Below are positions 11,501 to 20,822 of a stretch of DNA of 64,000 nucleotides, in pieces. The notes under the pieces are model-generated. The model was not told where the DNA came from. It was given only the letters and a program-made list of their open reading frames with translations, and ran no database searches. The number at the start of each line of letters is the position of its first letter. The stretch's first letter is position 1. Where the stretch lies: assembly GCA_934045905.1 (NCBI GenBank), contig OW203769.1, forward strand, positions 31,933,345 through 31,997,344, written 5' to 3'. The position numbers and the translations under genes were made by a program. The stretch comes from Leuctra nigra. Lineage: Eukaryota; Arthropoda; Insecta; Plecoptera; Leuctridae.

Positions 11501-14500
11501 ACGTGCGACGTGAAAGCAGGCTTGTGATTGGTCCATGTTGACAGGTGATCCGCAGTACGGCATTCCGCCGCTGGTCCCCATGAGGATTCCGGAGATGCAC
11601 TTCGACAACAAGGGACTGCTCTTCTCTTTCCATGACGTCACGATCACCGGGCTGGAGCACACGCAGATCATGGATTACAGGTGAATGAATACCGCAAACG
11701 GAAGCGAGCGGAAATCACACGGTTCGTCAAAGCGTTTTTTTGAAATTTTGTCTTCCCACTAAGTAATTTCAAAAAATTAGAGAGTAACGACCCATTACAG
11801 CCTAATAGACTAAATAATGCCGCACACTGGAGTACTTTATGACCTCTGGTGCGACCTCAAAGTGTTAAATACGATTATTTTTTATTATTTTACTAAAAAT
11901 ATCGTATTTAACACCTTGAGGTCGTACCTGAGGTCACAATGAACTCCAGTGTGCGGCATTATTTAGTCTATTAGGCTGTAATGGGTCGTTACTATTTGAT
12001 TTTTTGAAATTATTTAGTGGGAAGACAAATGTTCAAAAAATCGCTTTGACGAACCGTGCGATTCCCGCTCGCTTGCGTTTGCCTCTTAAGCTGTAGCAAG
12101 CGCGAGCGATGTTGCCGCCTGTTGCAGGCTCTTTTCTGGATACGATTGAATACGAACTGGGTTGACGAAATTATTTGAAATTTTAATCATGATTAGATAA
12201 AAGACAACTTAGGGTTCTCACTTGGTACATTTTTCATTTTTTGATTCGTTATAATAATTAGTTGATTTTTGGAGAAAAATTATATATTTTCTTGTCTCGC
12301 TGGGTGCCGTATGAAATTTAATTTAAAATATCCAAGTGATAACCCTTAGTTTGTCTTTCATCTAGTCCTGATTAAAATTTTTGAGCGAGCGAAGCGAGCG
12401 ACTCCATTTGGCTCTTTTAGCACGGACCTCTGTTTTTTTTTTTGTTTTTGTTTTTGTATGCTAAAGGAAGCAATGGAAGTCGCACCGTTTCACCGATCGA
12501 CCTGAAATTTTGCACACATGTAAAGACAACCTTCTCTGTTTGCAGACCCAATTTTTTTTTGAAATCCATCCATTGGTTCATTGTTAAAATAAGTATCTCC
12601 TGATAGCCTAAAAAATGAAAATGGTCTTCGAGAAATGTGATCAAACTCATATTTAGCATGGTCAGTAAGACCAACAATGTCACTTATTTTACAAATTTTC
12701 AGCCGAATCTGTCAAGAAAGTATGCACTTATTGACATTTTTAATAGCTGTCAGAAATGAAACATTGAAAATGAATGTCTTTCCAATGCAACTGAATCTGA
12801 TTTGCTTTAGGTACAAGAGTGTTTTGATGGTATGTACACTTTTTTAGTGAAAAGCAGATATTTTTATGTTTATTGAGTTGATCAAATTTGAATAATTCAA
12901 TTTGGATCATAGTTTCCAACAAATCATTTCGAGTTTTTAAGGACCTTGATTGTCTTTTCGTCAATTCGTAGTTCTGATGGCCGTGCCTCCCGTGTTTCTA
13001 CTTGGCTGATTTTGCATCCAGGAGGGATTAGAAACATAAGCTCACATTTCAATAATATCATTGAGTGGCGTTTGTTCTCTTCTAGCGTTCACACGTCATT
13101 CCAAATCTCTACTGCATTTTGCTTCTTTTCGTTGATAATTTTGGCAATTTGGTGTACTTTGTGAAGGTATTAGTAAAATTGAATCGCTTTTAAAGCATAG
13201 ATATTAGGTATCTACAGTTTTTGTCCAGGGGATTGATTATTTCAAATTATTTTCTTCTTGGAAACGTTGGATTTATTCCGTTTCTGAGCTTCTGTCTAGC
13301 CTGACATTTCCTTGAAGGTTGCTATTTTTTTTTGAAAGTTTTGATACATTCAGTTCAAAACATTACGTTGTCTTATTTTAATTGTGGAACGTTGGATTCA
13401 TTCCGTTTCTAAACTAGGTAGTTACTATTTTACCTGATCCGTTTTTTTGTGTGGAACTTTGATTCCTTTCGCTTATTAGTTGAAAGGTGTTTACTTTATT
13501 TTCATATTTGCGAAGTTTTGTTCAAGATTCATTTCGTAACATTACGACATTGAATACATTACGTCTTTGAGCACACATTTCGTGCATTTCAAACATTGAT
13601 CACACAAATATTATTGTACTTTAATTAGGTAGGTACTCTACTTCTTACTTTTTCATTACCTATCTTATCCCTATTTAAACATGCCGAAAAATGGAAAGAC
13701 TTCTGCTAGAATGAAAGCCATAAAGGCGAAAAAGCGTCTGCGTGAAATTGAAGATCAAGAAACTGACGAAGCTAAATCTAAAAGGTTGAAACAAAATGTC
13801 GTTAATAATAAAGCATCAAGGAGCAAAGAGACCCCCGACCAGACTGCTGCAAGGAGATACTCAAACAATCAACGCAATACCCGCTCTCGTGCAGCGGGTA
13901 TTGCCGATTGACCGACCAACTAAAAACTTCGCATGGTAATTGGTTGCAACATTTAAGGTATTTTTGCCAATTTTCAGTCTAATTTGTAGTTATTTTCAAA
14001 AGTTTATCATATCATATGAGTGGTCCCAGGTATATTGTTTGAAGGATATCATGTGATTTTTGAAACTTAACAATGAACCGTTCAATCAAAGGTTTAATCG
14101 ATCAACTTAAAACTTAGCAAGGTTATTGGGACCAATATTTTTGGAAATTTTGGAGATATTTATACAAGTCTGTGACGAAATTCAAGAATTATTGGCTTTT
14201 AATGACATTTTCGATAGACATAATTTCGGTTCGAGGTGTTGCGTGTATCCGTGCTCGCTCATCAACGCGTTACTCAGAGCGTTTTCCTAGTAGACTAATT
14301 GGTTAACGGATTTGGTCTCCAATCGTATAGGAAATGTCATAGTTGTGCGCGGTTTTGTTGAATAACCGGCACGAAGCTAAAATGAAAGAGTGCTAATAAT
14401 ATACATTCAGACTTGTCACGTGAACATCCAATCAAAGTTACACCCACTCATGAAAGAATTTTCCCTCTCAATTTTATAAACCTGCCGAGCGCTAGTATCA

Positions 14501-17257
14501 CCTTATCTAAGTAGCTAATAGTCCAGTAATTCTAGTGAAAAAATCAGCATGACCCACCACTAATTGCAACAGAAGCGTTTTTGGTACCGTTCGATTCAGA
14601 AAAATGTCCTCTACAACATATCCAAAATCGACCAAAATCGCTGGACGGAAAAGGGGTTTTAATGACTTATTTAGATAATTTCCCATGTTAATTCCATCTT
14701 GCAAAAAAAACTTTTTTTCATGTAACTTCGATTTTGACGAAACTTGGCAGAATTGTTCACCATCCTAAATGAACACAAATAGCTCTCCTAGCGTATTCCT
14801 CTAAATCTCATCGTTTGGGAAATATTGGCTATTGAAAAGTCATATTTTAGTCAGTTTTCGTCGATTTGAGTGTAATTTGACGTTTTGCGAGGTCCATATT
14901 TCCCAAACGATGAGATTTAGAGGAAAACGCTAAGAGAGCTATTTGTGTTCATTTAGGATGGCGAACAATTCTGCCAAGTTTCGTCAAAATCGAAGTTACA
15001 TGAAAAAAGTTTTTTTTTGCAAGATGGAATTATCATGGGAAATTATCTTAAAAAGTCATTAAAACCCTTTTTCCGTACAGCGATTTTGGTCGATTTTGGA
15101 TATGTTGTAGAGGAAATTTTTCTGAATCGATTCATGTATTGAAACCTTCTGTTGCAATTAGTGGTGGGTATAATCACACAATTACTGGACTATAATCCAT
15201 TAATCTGATGCCATGTTCTAGGGTGGACATGAAGAGACAGCACGAAGAGGCAGACACGTTCAACCCTCGCATAGAAGTGTTCGGCGAGTACAAGGCGAAG
15301 GGATCTCAGATGGGCATGGAAATTGATGGTGGCGGTCCATTCAACATCACTATCAGTGAGCAAAACATTATTCAACATCACTATCAGTGAGCAAAACATT
15401 ATTCAATATCACTATCAGTGAGCAAAACATTATTCAACTAGGAATCCATCTTTATCATTGAGCTATTCAGTTAACATCTTTTAGAACACCGATATTGTAA
15501 CACGCTAAAAATGGCTGATTAGTGAGTGACCTCTTAGCACATATAATTAAAATGCACAAGGGCACAAACAAAAACAAACATAAAACGTAAAACAGAAGTC
15601 GAAAGAAACGGATTAACTGCTAAAGATGTGATGGCATCATCCAATGAAGTTTGCTGACGCGTCATCTAACTCTAGTAGATGAGCTCGGATTTCTTTGATA
15701 ATAACAAGGATTGATTGTCATGGAACCTGACAAGAAGCCAATACATTTCGTTCAAATACCATTTATGTTTTGTTGAGTGTACATTTTGTGCATATTTATG
15801 AAAACAGTTCATTATTTTATTAATCACCAACATAGAAAGATAATAAGCTCATCCGCTGTTGTTGTCGTATTCATGGAGTTGAGCAAGGACCCGGTTTATC
15901 TCCCATGTGTTTTGTTCTAGTCAACGTGAAGGCCACGGGAACTCACGAGTACAACCTGGATGTTGGCATCACTGGCAAGGACCCGGTATATCTCCCGTGT
16001 GTTTTGTTCTAGTCAACGTGAAGGCCACGGGAACTCACGAGTACAACCTGGATGTTGGCATCACTGGCAAGGACCACATGTCGGTGAAGAATATGTCTTT
16101 CCTCGTCGTTCCGGAGGAGGTTTATCTGAGGTTCGAGAAGCTCTTCCCGGACCCGGAGATGAGTGAGTATACCTTCAGAAATCACTCTTGAGCCTTGCAC
16201 GGGAAGTGCGTTCATTCCTGAATAATCATCAAACCCAATAATAATGTATACATTATAAATCTCTCCATGAAAACAATCGTCTATCATAACTATACTCAAA
16301 TGGTTACAGGGTTCATACCTTATGCCCATATGCCCTTATGCAAATACCAACTGGAAATATACAAAGAAAATATACTTATCTCCAAAAATAATACTTTTTT
16401 TTTTATTATAATATCTTTGTTCTTAAATCTTGCGACGTATTGACCTTGATATACTTTGCGGCTTATCCCAACGTATTTTGAATAATGTTGTCTTCCAGAA
16501 GCCTGTAGAATGGATCACCTTGAACCACTTAGCTCAGGGGTCGGCAACTTTTTTTGGGTAAAGGAGCCAATTTCCCAAAAATTAAGAAATGAGATAATAA
16601 TGGGAGCCGCAGTAGAGGCAATCAAATATAAAACACTGAAAATAATCAATTGAATGACTATTTAATTTTGATTATTTCGTTTATTTTAAAATTTGGACGA
16701 TGTCACCCAGTAGTTTCCCCTCAGGGGGCTTTTTTTAGAATTTCAACAATTTAGAAGTGATTCAGGGGTTCTAAAATGAACAAACTAAATCAAACAACCT
16801 TCCAATTGTTGGACGATTTTTTAAAGTCTCTGGTTGTTAAGGAACGAGCCTGTCTCTGGTTGCTAAGGACCTCTGACTGACTGGTTGCTAAGGACCTCTG
16901 ACTGACTGGTTGCTAAGGACCTCTGGCTGACGCTGGTTGCTAAGGAGCTCTCACTGACTCTGGTTGCTAAGGACCTCTGGCTGACTCTGGTTGCTAAGGA
17001 GCTCTGGCTTCCTCTGGTTGCTAAGGACCTCTGACTGACTGGTTGCTAAGGAGCTCTGGCTGTCTCTGGTTGCAGATAACGACGTGAACCAGATGCTGAA
17101 CGAGAACTGGCGCGAGATGTTGGTCGACATGGGACCGTCTCTGTCCAAGCCCATGATTGTCATGGCAACGGAGATCTACCACGGCATCACTGATCACGTG
17201 CCCTTCCACGACATCTACCCGCTGAGTCCCGAGGCTCTGGCGGCCGAGAAGGACTGA
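8560..17257 (+). CDS. Gene 2: JHBP/takeout-family secreted protein, complete
   Basis: Six exons: 8560-8638, 10184-10282, 11545-11680, 15222-15355, 16013-16162 and 17076-17257 (stop 17255-17257). They join to 780 nt (259 aa), with AG/GT at every junction and phases 1,1,2,1,1. Residues 1-23 look like a signal peptide (LLLCVLLVGGASA); Met7 is an alternative start. C33 and C43 form the family's C-x9-C pair in KPCF...CFKQHA. Residues 61-105 hold GIPPLVPMRIPEMHF, N146 is in an N-glycosylation sequon (FNIT), and exon 6 carries LNENWREMLVDMGP and DHVPFHDIYP. Length and motifs fit a full JHBP/takeout carrier of lipophilic ligands; the ligand is unknown. Gene 3 is its closest paralog here. Introns carry four separate tandem duplications of splice-site sequence (exon 2 acceptor, exon 4 donor, exon 5 acceptor, exon 6 acceptor), each described separately. 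GATATAA at 8534-8540 is too close to the ATG to be a convincing TATA box. Confidence 0.9.
8760..10060. repeat. GGTTCC hexanucleotide repeat clusters in gene 2 intron 1
   Basis: Runs of GGTTCC and variants occur at about 8775-8925, 9412-9520, 9748-9800 and 10035-10056. The DNA between them includes the phrase GGGACTGGAAC...AATGAATA, which recurs at about 25712 and 54854 next to further GGTTCC runs. It appears to be a dispersed element carrying an expandable hexamer. Confidence 0.75.
10065..10183 (+). repeat. Duplicated acceptor region before gene 2 exon 2
   Basis: AACGCTAACGCTGTCACTG occurs twice, 79 bp apart (about 10073 and 10152). Each copy is followed by a pyrimidine/AG stretch: GCTATTGTGCAG near 10101 and the real GTTGTTCTTCCAG ending at 10183. 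The upstream copy is therefore a possible decoy acceptor. Confidence 0.75.
10399..10446. repeat. G17 ... C16 self-complementary runs
   Basis: A G17 run (10399-10415) and a C16 run (10431-10446) are separated by 15 bp in gene 2 intron 2. The pair could fold as an almost pure G:C hairpin. Confidence 0.9.
10587..11195 (+). mobile_element. Retroelement fragment bounded by a 48-bp inverted repeat
   Basis: The arms 10587-10634 and 11147-11195 are inverted copies with about two differences (core TTAGCCGAGATAATGGATCG). Between them, 10760-10969 reads IGLWVGARGTI...FFVSF and LALKGSIQIFRNHCYN. I recognise this as a C-terminal pattern of LINE-type polyproteins, from memory of the family and not from a search. 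The whole piece sits in gene 2 intron 2 and is non-functional. Confidence 0.55.
11694..12089. mobile_element. Foldback MITE (TTAA type), copy 1
   Basis: This is a near-palindrome of about 395 bp. GCAAACGGAAGCGAGCG at the left pairs with CGCTCGCTTGCGTTTGC at the right, and inner arms such as GCCGCACACTGGAGT pair with ACTCCAGTGTGCGGC. The right end is CCTCTTAA; the left end lacks the TTAAGAGG seen in copy 2. It starts only 13 bp after the exon 3 donor of gene 2. Confidence 0.85.
12382..14290 (+). mobile_element. Helentron/HINE-like element A (1.9 kb, with ORF)
   Basis: The element begins TGAGCGAGCGAAGCGAGCG and ends ATCAACGCGTTACTCAGAGCGTTTTCCTAG. The start TGAGCGAGC is inverted near the end as GCTCGCTCA (subterminal inverted repeat). 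AACGC/GCGTT can form a small 3' hairpin, the end is CTAG, and T flanks both sides. These traits match Helentron-associated elements, a Helitron branch. Shorter copies lie at 35844-36707, 42494-43280 and 56387-57190, with fragments at 20823-21808, 24862-25310 and 62083-62112. It is the only copy with an ORF (13681-13911). Confidence 0.65.
13681..13911 (+). pseudogene. Basic 76-aa ORF inside Helentron-like element A
   Basis: The 76-residue product is very rich in K/R/A/E/T and ends ETPDQTAARRYSNNQRNTRSRAAGIAD. The TPxQTAARRxxNN...TRSRAA phrase resembles the basic repeat segment at the N-terminus of Helitron-type transposon proteins. The Rep and helicase domains are absent, so at most this is the leftover start of an autonomous element's protein. 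It ends 9 nt before a TTGACCGACCAAC motif shared by the non-coding copies. Confidence 0.45.
14518..15192. mobile_element. Long foldback element in gene 2 intron 3
   Basis: This is an inverted repeat with arms of about 300 bp and a central spacer of about 70-90 bp. AGTCCAGTAATT at the left pairs with AATTACTGGACT at the right. Inner pairs include AACTTGGCAGAATTGTTC and CAAACGATGAGATTTAGAG. Arms are about 95% complementary by eye. It ends 29 bp before exon 4 of gene 2. Confidence 0.85.
15325..15440 (+). repeat. 31-bp x3 tandem repeat of the gene 2 exon 4 donor
   Basis: The unit CAACATCACTATCAGTGAGC plus AAAACATTATT occurs three times, placing CA|GTGAGC donors at 15356, 15387 and 15418. The first keeps the frame into exon 5. 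The second and third add 31 or 62 nt, shift the frame and run into an early stop (TGA 15388-15390 in the read-through frame). Confidence 0.95.
15892..16076 (+). repeat. 92-bp tandem duplication of the gene 2 exon 5 acceptor
   Basis: The block GACCCGGT.TATCTCCC.TGTGTTTTGTTCTAG plus the first 60 or so bp of exon 5 is present twice, with acceptors ending at 15920 and 16012 (period 92). Entering at the first acceptor reads 60 bp of valid exon, then into the second acceptor's TTC TAG, an in-frame stop. Only the second acceptor gives a full protein. Confidence 0.95.
16530..16700. mobile_element. hAT-like terminal fragment
   Basis: CAGGGGTCGGCAAC begins a stretch with GGAGCC...GGGAGCCGCAG, typical of one end of a hAT-type non-autonomous element. 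The opposite end was not found nearby. It sits in gene 2 intron 5. Confidence 0.5.
16828..17075 (+). repeat. 25-27-bp minisatellite of acceptor-like units before gene 2 exon 6
   Basis: The motif CTGGTTGCTAAGGA starts at about 16832, 16858, 16883, 16908, 16935, 16962, 16989, 17016 and 17041. The tenth member, at 17068, is the real acceptor CTCTGGTTGCAG. The units look like copies of the acceptor with CTAAG in place of CAG, giving a row of decoy AGs. Confidence 0.85.
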
Positions 17258-17278
17258 TCACGTGATGACACTAGCTAG

Positions 17279-17497
17279 GTGATGACGTCATCGCGAGGTG
17301 ATGACGTCATAGCGAGGTGATGACGTCATAGCGAGGTGATGACGTCATAGCGAGGTGATGACGTCATAGCGAGGTGATGACGTCATAGCGAGGTGATGAC
17401 GTCATAGCGAGGTGATGACGTCATAGCGAGGTGATGACGTCATAGCGAGGTGATGACGTCATAGCGAGGTGATGACGTCATAGCGAGGTGATGACGC
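17279..17497 (+). repeat. 19-bp minisatellite with 11 TGACGTCA palindromes, 3' of gene 2
   Basis: The unit GATGACGTCATAGCGAGGT repeats every 19 bp from 17281. TGACGTCA is intact in 11 units (to 17480); a twelfth is degenerate (GATGACGCGAG). It starts 22 bp after the stop of gene 2, so it is likely in the 3' UTR. TGACGTCA is the canonical CRE octamer bound by CREB/ATF bZIP factors; whether it works here is unknown. Confidence 0.95.
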
Positions 17498-19989
17498 GAG
17501 CCCAGGCGTGACGTCACCACCACGAGTCAGTGGAACATCACATCCGACGGTGCTGCAAACTCTATGAGTTAGATTTTTATTACAAAAGAATTGAAATATG
17601 TCATGAAACTTATTTACATTTTGAATTAAAAATATTTTCATATTATGTTTCATATTTTCTTTACGTTAGTCAGGACATAAAGATTGCTGTTTAGTGTTTT
17701 TGTGAAAATTGGGGACAATATAATATTAATGCATTGTAGTTTTCGAATTTTGTTTTTAGTGGACTCGTATTTTATAAGAAAGATATGGAATAATTTCACT
17801 TCTTCATAAGTACACTGCGGTTGAAAGGTAAGGCATAGGTTGAGTTCGCTCTACAAAACAATAATTTTTGTTTCTTCTATGAAAAATAACTAATTTAATA
17901 TGTTTTCTCAATTTTGCCGAAAAGAACAAGTCAATGTGTCCTGGTTTAGGAGAACTTGCAATATCAGAACACAATAGAAAACTAAATTGTAAAAATGGAT
18001 ATAAATTTGTATAAAATAAGCTAAGAAATGTTACAATTTTAATGGTTTCCTGGACATGAAAGTATCTATGTCAACAAAGTATCTAGATACGATACAATGA
18101 ACCGCTTGACCGGACTGTCACAGAAACTCTCGCAGCCATCGGCGCGCGCTGTCACCTAGCTATTGCATCATCATCGACCTGTGACGTCATCAATGTGGTG
18201 TGACGTCACAAATAAACAATGTACATGTTTATCGCTGGCGATGAGCTAGATGTGAGACATCTCACATCGTTCATTTCTCTATACGATCCTGGAAGATAAC
18301 TAATTAAGTTCATTAAAATTTTAGAGAGATTTTAAAAATTTGTTTACATTAATAATTTATTATTTGTGATCACAGAAAAATGAAAGTAAAATATTGTCTT
18401 GTGAAATTATGATGTATTTTTTTTCCTAATTATATTGTTTAAGCATTTCTCATTGTTTTATTTTACCCATCCTCATACAACTAAGTTTGCAATCCATCCC
18501 AGAAAAGTAGGTTCAGTTAATAATTAATAGTCTTTTAGGAATTTATCTACGTAATTCCCTAAGAAAGTACAATTCTGTAATTCTGAAGGGAGGATGAAAT
18601 AACAATCCTGCGAAACAATGTTTTCTACTTCAGAAAGGTTATAATGTGAAATATGGAAAGAACACATGAAGTGTATAACCAAAGATGTTATGAATACTCA
18701 GTAAGGAGTTTTAATAATATCTTTGGTATAACCTGTAAGATCCCGTAACTCACAGCAAGAAGCCATCCCGCAGAGTTTAAATGTTTGTTTGGAAGAGCAG
18801 CGTGAAGACTGATTGGAATTACTGAGTTTCACAAATACTTACATAAAACTCAGAATATTTACGTAAATTGCGATGGCCGAAATAGACCTAAAATTAAGTA
18901 TTGTTATTATCTTCCAGACGCTCTTCAAATCATATATTGCACAATAAAAACAAAATGTAATCCACTTTAAAAACGAACCCTGAGAAAGTAACCAAAATAG
19001 GAAGTAATTTTTACAATATTTCGAGTACATAAAATCTAAAATTCAGCACTGAAGAGCAGTGATATCAAAAAATGGGCCAATACAACACCGTATAGATAAT
19101 TTAAAATTTAATAAATACTTGGCGCATCGTGTAGTATATAAATAGAAGCGCAGGCAAGAAAGAAATCACTATAAAAATCAATTCACCATGTATTTTTCGA
19201 TTTTTTAAATATTGTGTTGACTTGGCCCATTAATTTGTTCATTATTTTTTATCGTGTATTGCATTCTTGTTTGACAAAGCCCATTCTGAGCCCAGAATTC
19301 TACGAAAACAATCACCGATATATTCGACACGGCGCAATTCTCTTTCCCTTGAGAGGATCATAAGGAGGTGACGTCTGCAATGTGCTTCATTATTATATAA
19401 CTCTAAGGATGAGGCAACATTGCAAGCAGTTTCGCTCTCACTTGACAAATCTAATCAAACCAAAAAAGAAAATGTCAAAATTACTTCATCTTAAAAATGT
19501 ATTAATTTAAATCAATATGATTTGCATTTTGCATCAAACCAAAAAAGAAAATGTCAAAATTACTTCATCTTAAAAATGTATTAATTTAAATCAATATGAT
19601 TTGCATAATGTTATGCAATTGCATTACCATTTTATTTTCGTTTTACTTTTTTGTTAATATTCTGTACATTCCGCAATATAATGTTTTTAATGAGGTGGTA
19701 CCTATTCATATTTTCTGTAGCTGTTTACAAATTCCAGTAGGTAAGAATTTATTGCCTCAGAGATAAATATCTTTATCGCTTTTTTACCATTCCAACTATC
19801 CTACTCTAGGCCCGACCGAATAATTACCGAATAAATGACCGAATAATTGTCAAGTTTGCAATTAAAAACGTACAAAGTACACGGATGTAACAAACATACA
19901 TTATGGAATAAATGCAATGAAACAAGAACGACAGGTGTCTAAAGTACCGCGTTTACCGCCAGGCGCGCTGCTTGATGCTTTTCATGACG
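17498..19989. other. Intergenic AT-rich DNA between genes 2 and 3
   Basis: No gene is visible. The TGACGTCA-like pair TGTGACGTCATCAATGTGGTGTGACGTCAC lies at about 18180-18208, followed by AATAAA. 19030-19140 is a fragment of the foldback family at 40421. A 79-bp tandem duplication lies at 19456-19610 (repeat start CAAACCAAAAAAG). Confidence 0.6.
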
Positions 19990-20392
19990 TTAAGAGGCAA
20001 ACGGAAGCGAGCGGGAATCGCACGGTTCGTCAGAGCGTTTTTTTGAAATTGTGTCTTCCCACTTAAATATTTTAAAAAATCAGATAGTAACGACCCATTA
20101 CAGCCTAAAAGACTAAATAATGCCGCACATTGGGGTTCATTATGACCTCTGGTCTGACCTCAAAGTGTTAAATACGATTATTTTCGATTATTTTATTAAA
20201 AATATCGTATTTAACACTTTGAGGTCGCACCAGAGGTCATAATGAACTCCAATGTGCGGCATTATTTAGTCTTTTAGGCTGTAATGGGTCGTTACTATCT
20301 GATTTTTTAAAATTATTAAGTGGGAAGACACAATTTCAAAAAAACGCTCTGATGAACCGTGCGATTCCTGTTCGCTTCCGTTTGCCTCTTAA
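19990..20392. mobile_element. Foldback MITE (TTAA type), copy 2, both ends intact
   Basis: Begins TTAAGAGGCAAACGGAAGCG and ends CGCTTCCGTTTGCCTCTTAA, with arms complementary for most of the 403-bp length. It is the same family as 11694-12089. TTAA at both ends is the target-duplication signature of piggyBac-type transposition. Confidence 0.85.
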
Positions 20393-20426
20393 GATACTGG
20401 CTCTCAGCGCTCCGTGAATTCACCTG

Positions 20427-20487
20427 ATATGATATGATATGATGATATGATGATAATGATAATGATATGATATGATATGATATGAAA
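20427..20487. repeat. GATAT/GATAAT microsatellite
   Basis: An irregular array of TGATA/TGATAT units lies just after the TTAA foldback MITE. Confidence 0.85.
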
Positions 20488-20752
20488 TAAGGAACCGGTA
20501 TGTAATATATTCAAGTCAAACACAATCATACTTGTAGCTAACCTATAACTTACTTGTACATAGTTGTAGCTTGTAAAGGTAGTTATTTTGCTTATATTTC
20601 GCGTCTACAAGATTATATCAGTTGAACCAAAAGGTCAAAGTATTCCACTAAAAGTCTTTGTTATACGGGAGATTTTTAGAATTTTTATTTTATGTCAAAT
20701 GTAATTGTTTCTGTTCTTCCTAATTAAGTTCACTGACGCTTAGAGAGCGCAC

Positions 20753-20820
20753 TTGTTTGTTTGTTTGTTTGTTTGTTTGTTTGTTTGTTTGTTTGTTTGT
20801 TTGTTTGTTTGTTTGTTTGT
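20753..20820. repeat. (TTTG)17 microsatellite
   Basis: A pure tetranucleotide array of about 68 bp, ending at CTAGGCTACACC, where a Helentron-like fragment begins. Confidence 0.95.
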
Positions 20821-20822
20821 CT

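Larger units (their letters stand above)
12091..14505 (+). mobile_element. MITE family M copy split by a Helentron-like insertion
   Basis: 12091-12381 is the left half of family M (GCAAGCGCGAGCG start). 14291-14505 is the matching right half (AATTGGTTAACGG to GAGCGCTAGTATCACC). The 1.9-kb element between them inserted later into the AAAATTT/GAG region of the MITE. Confidence 0.75.
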
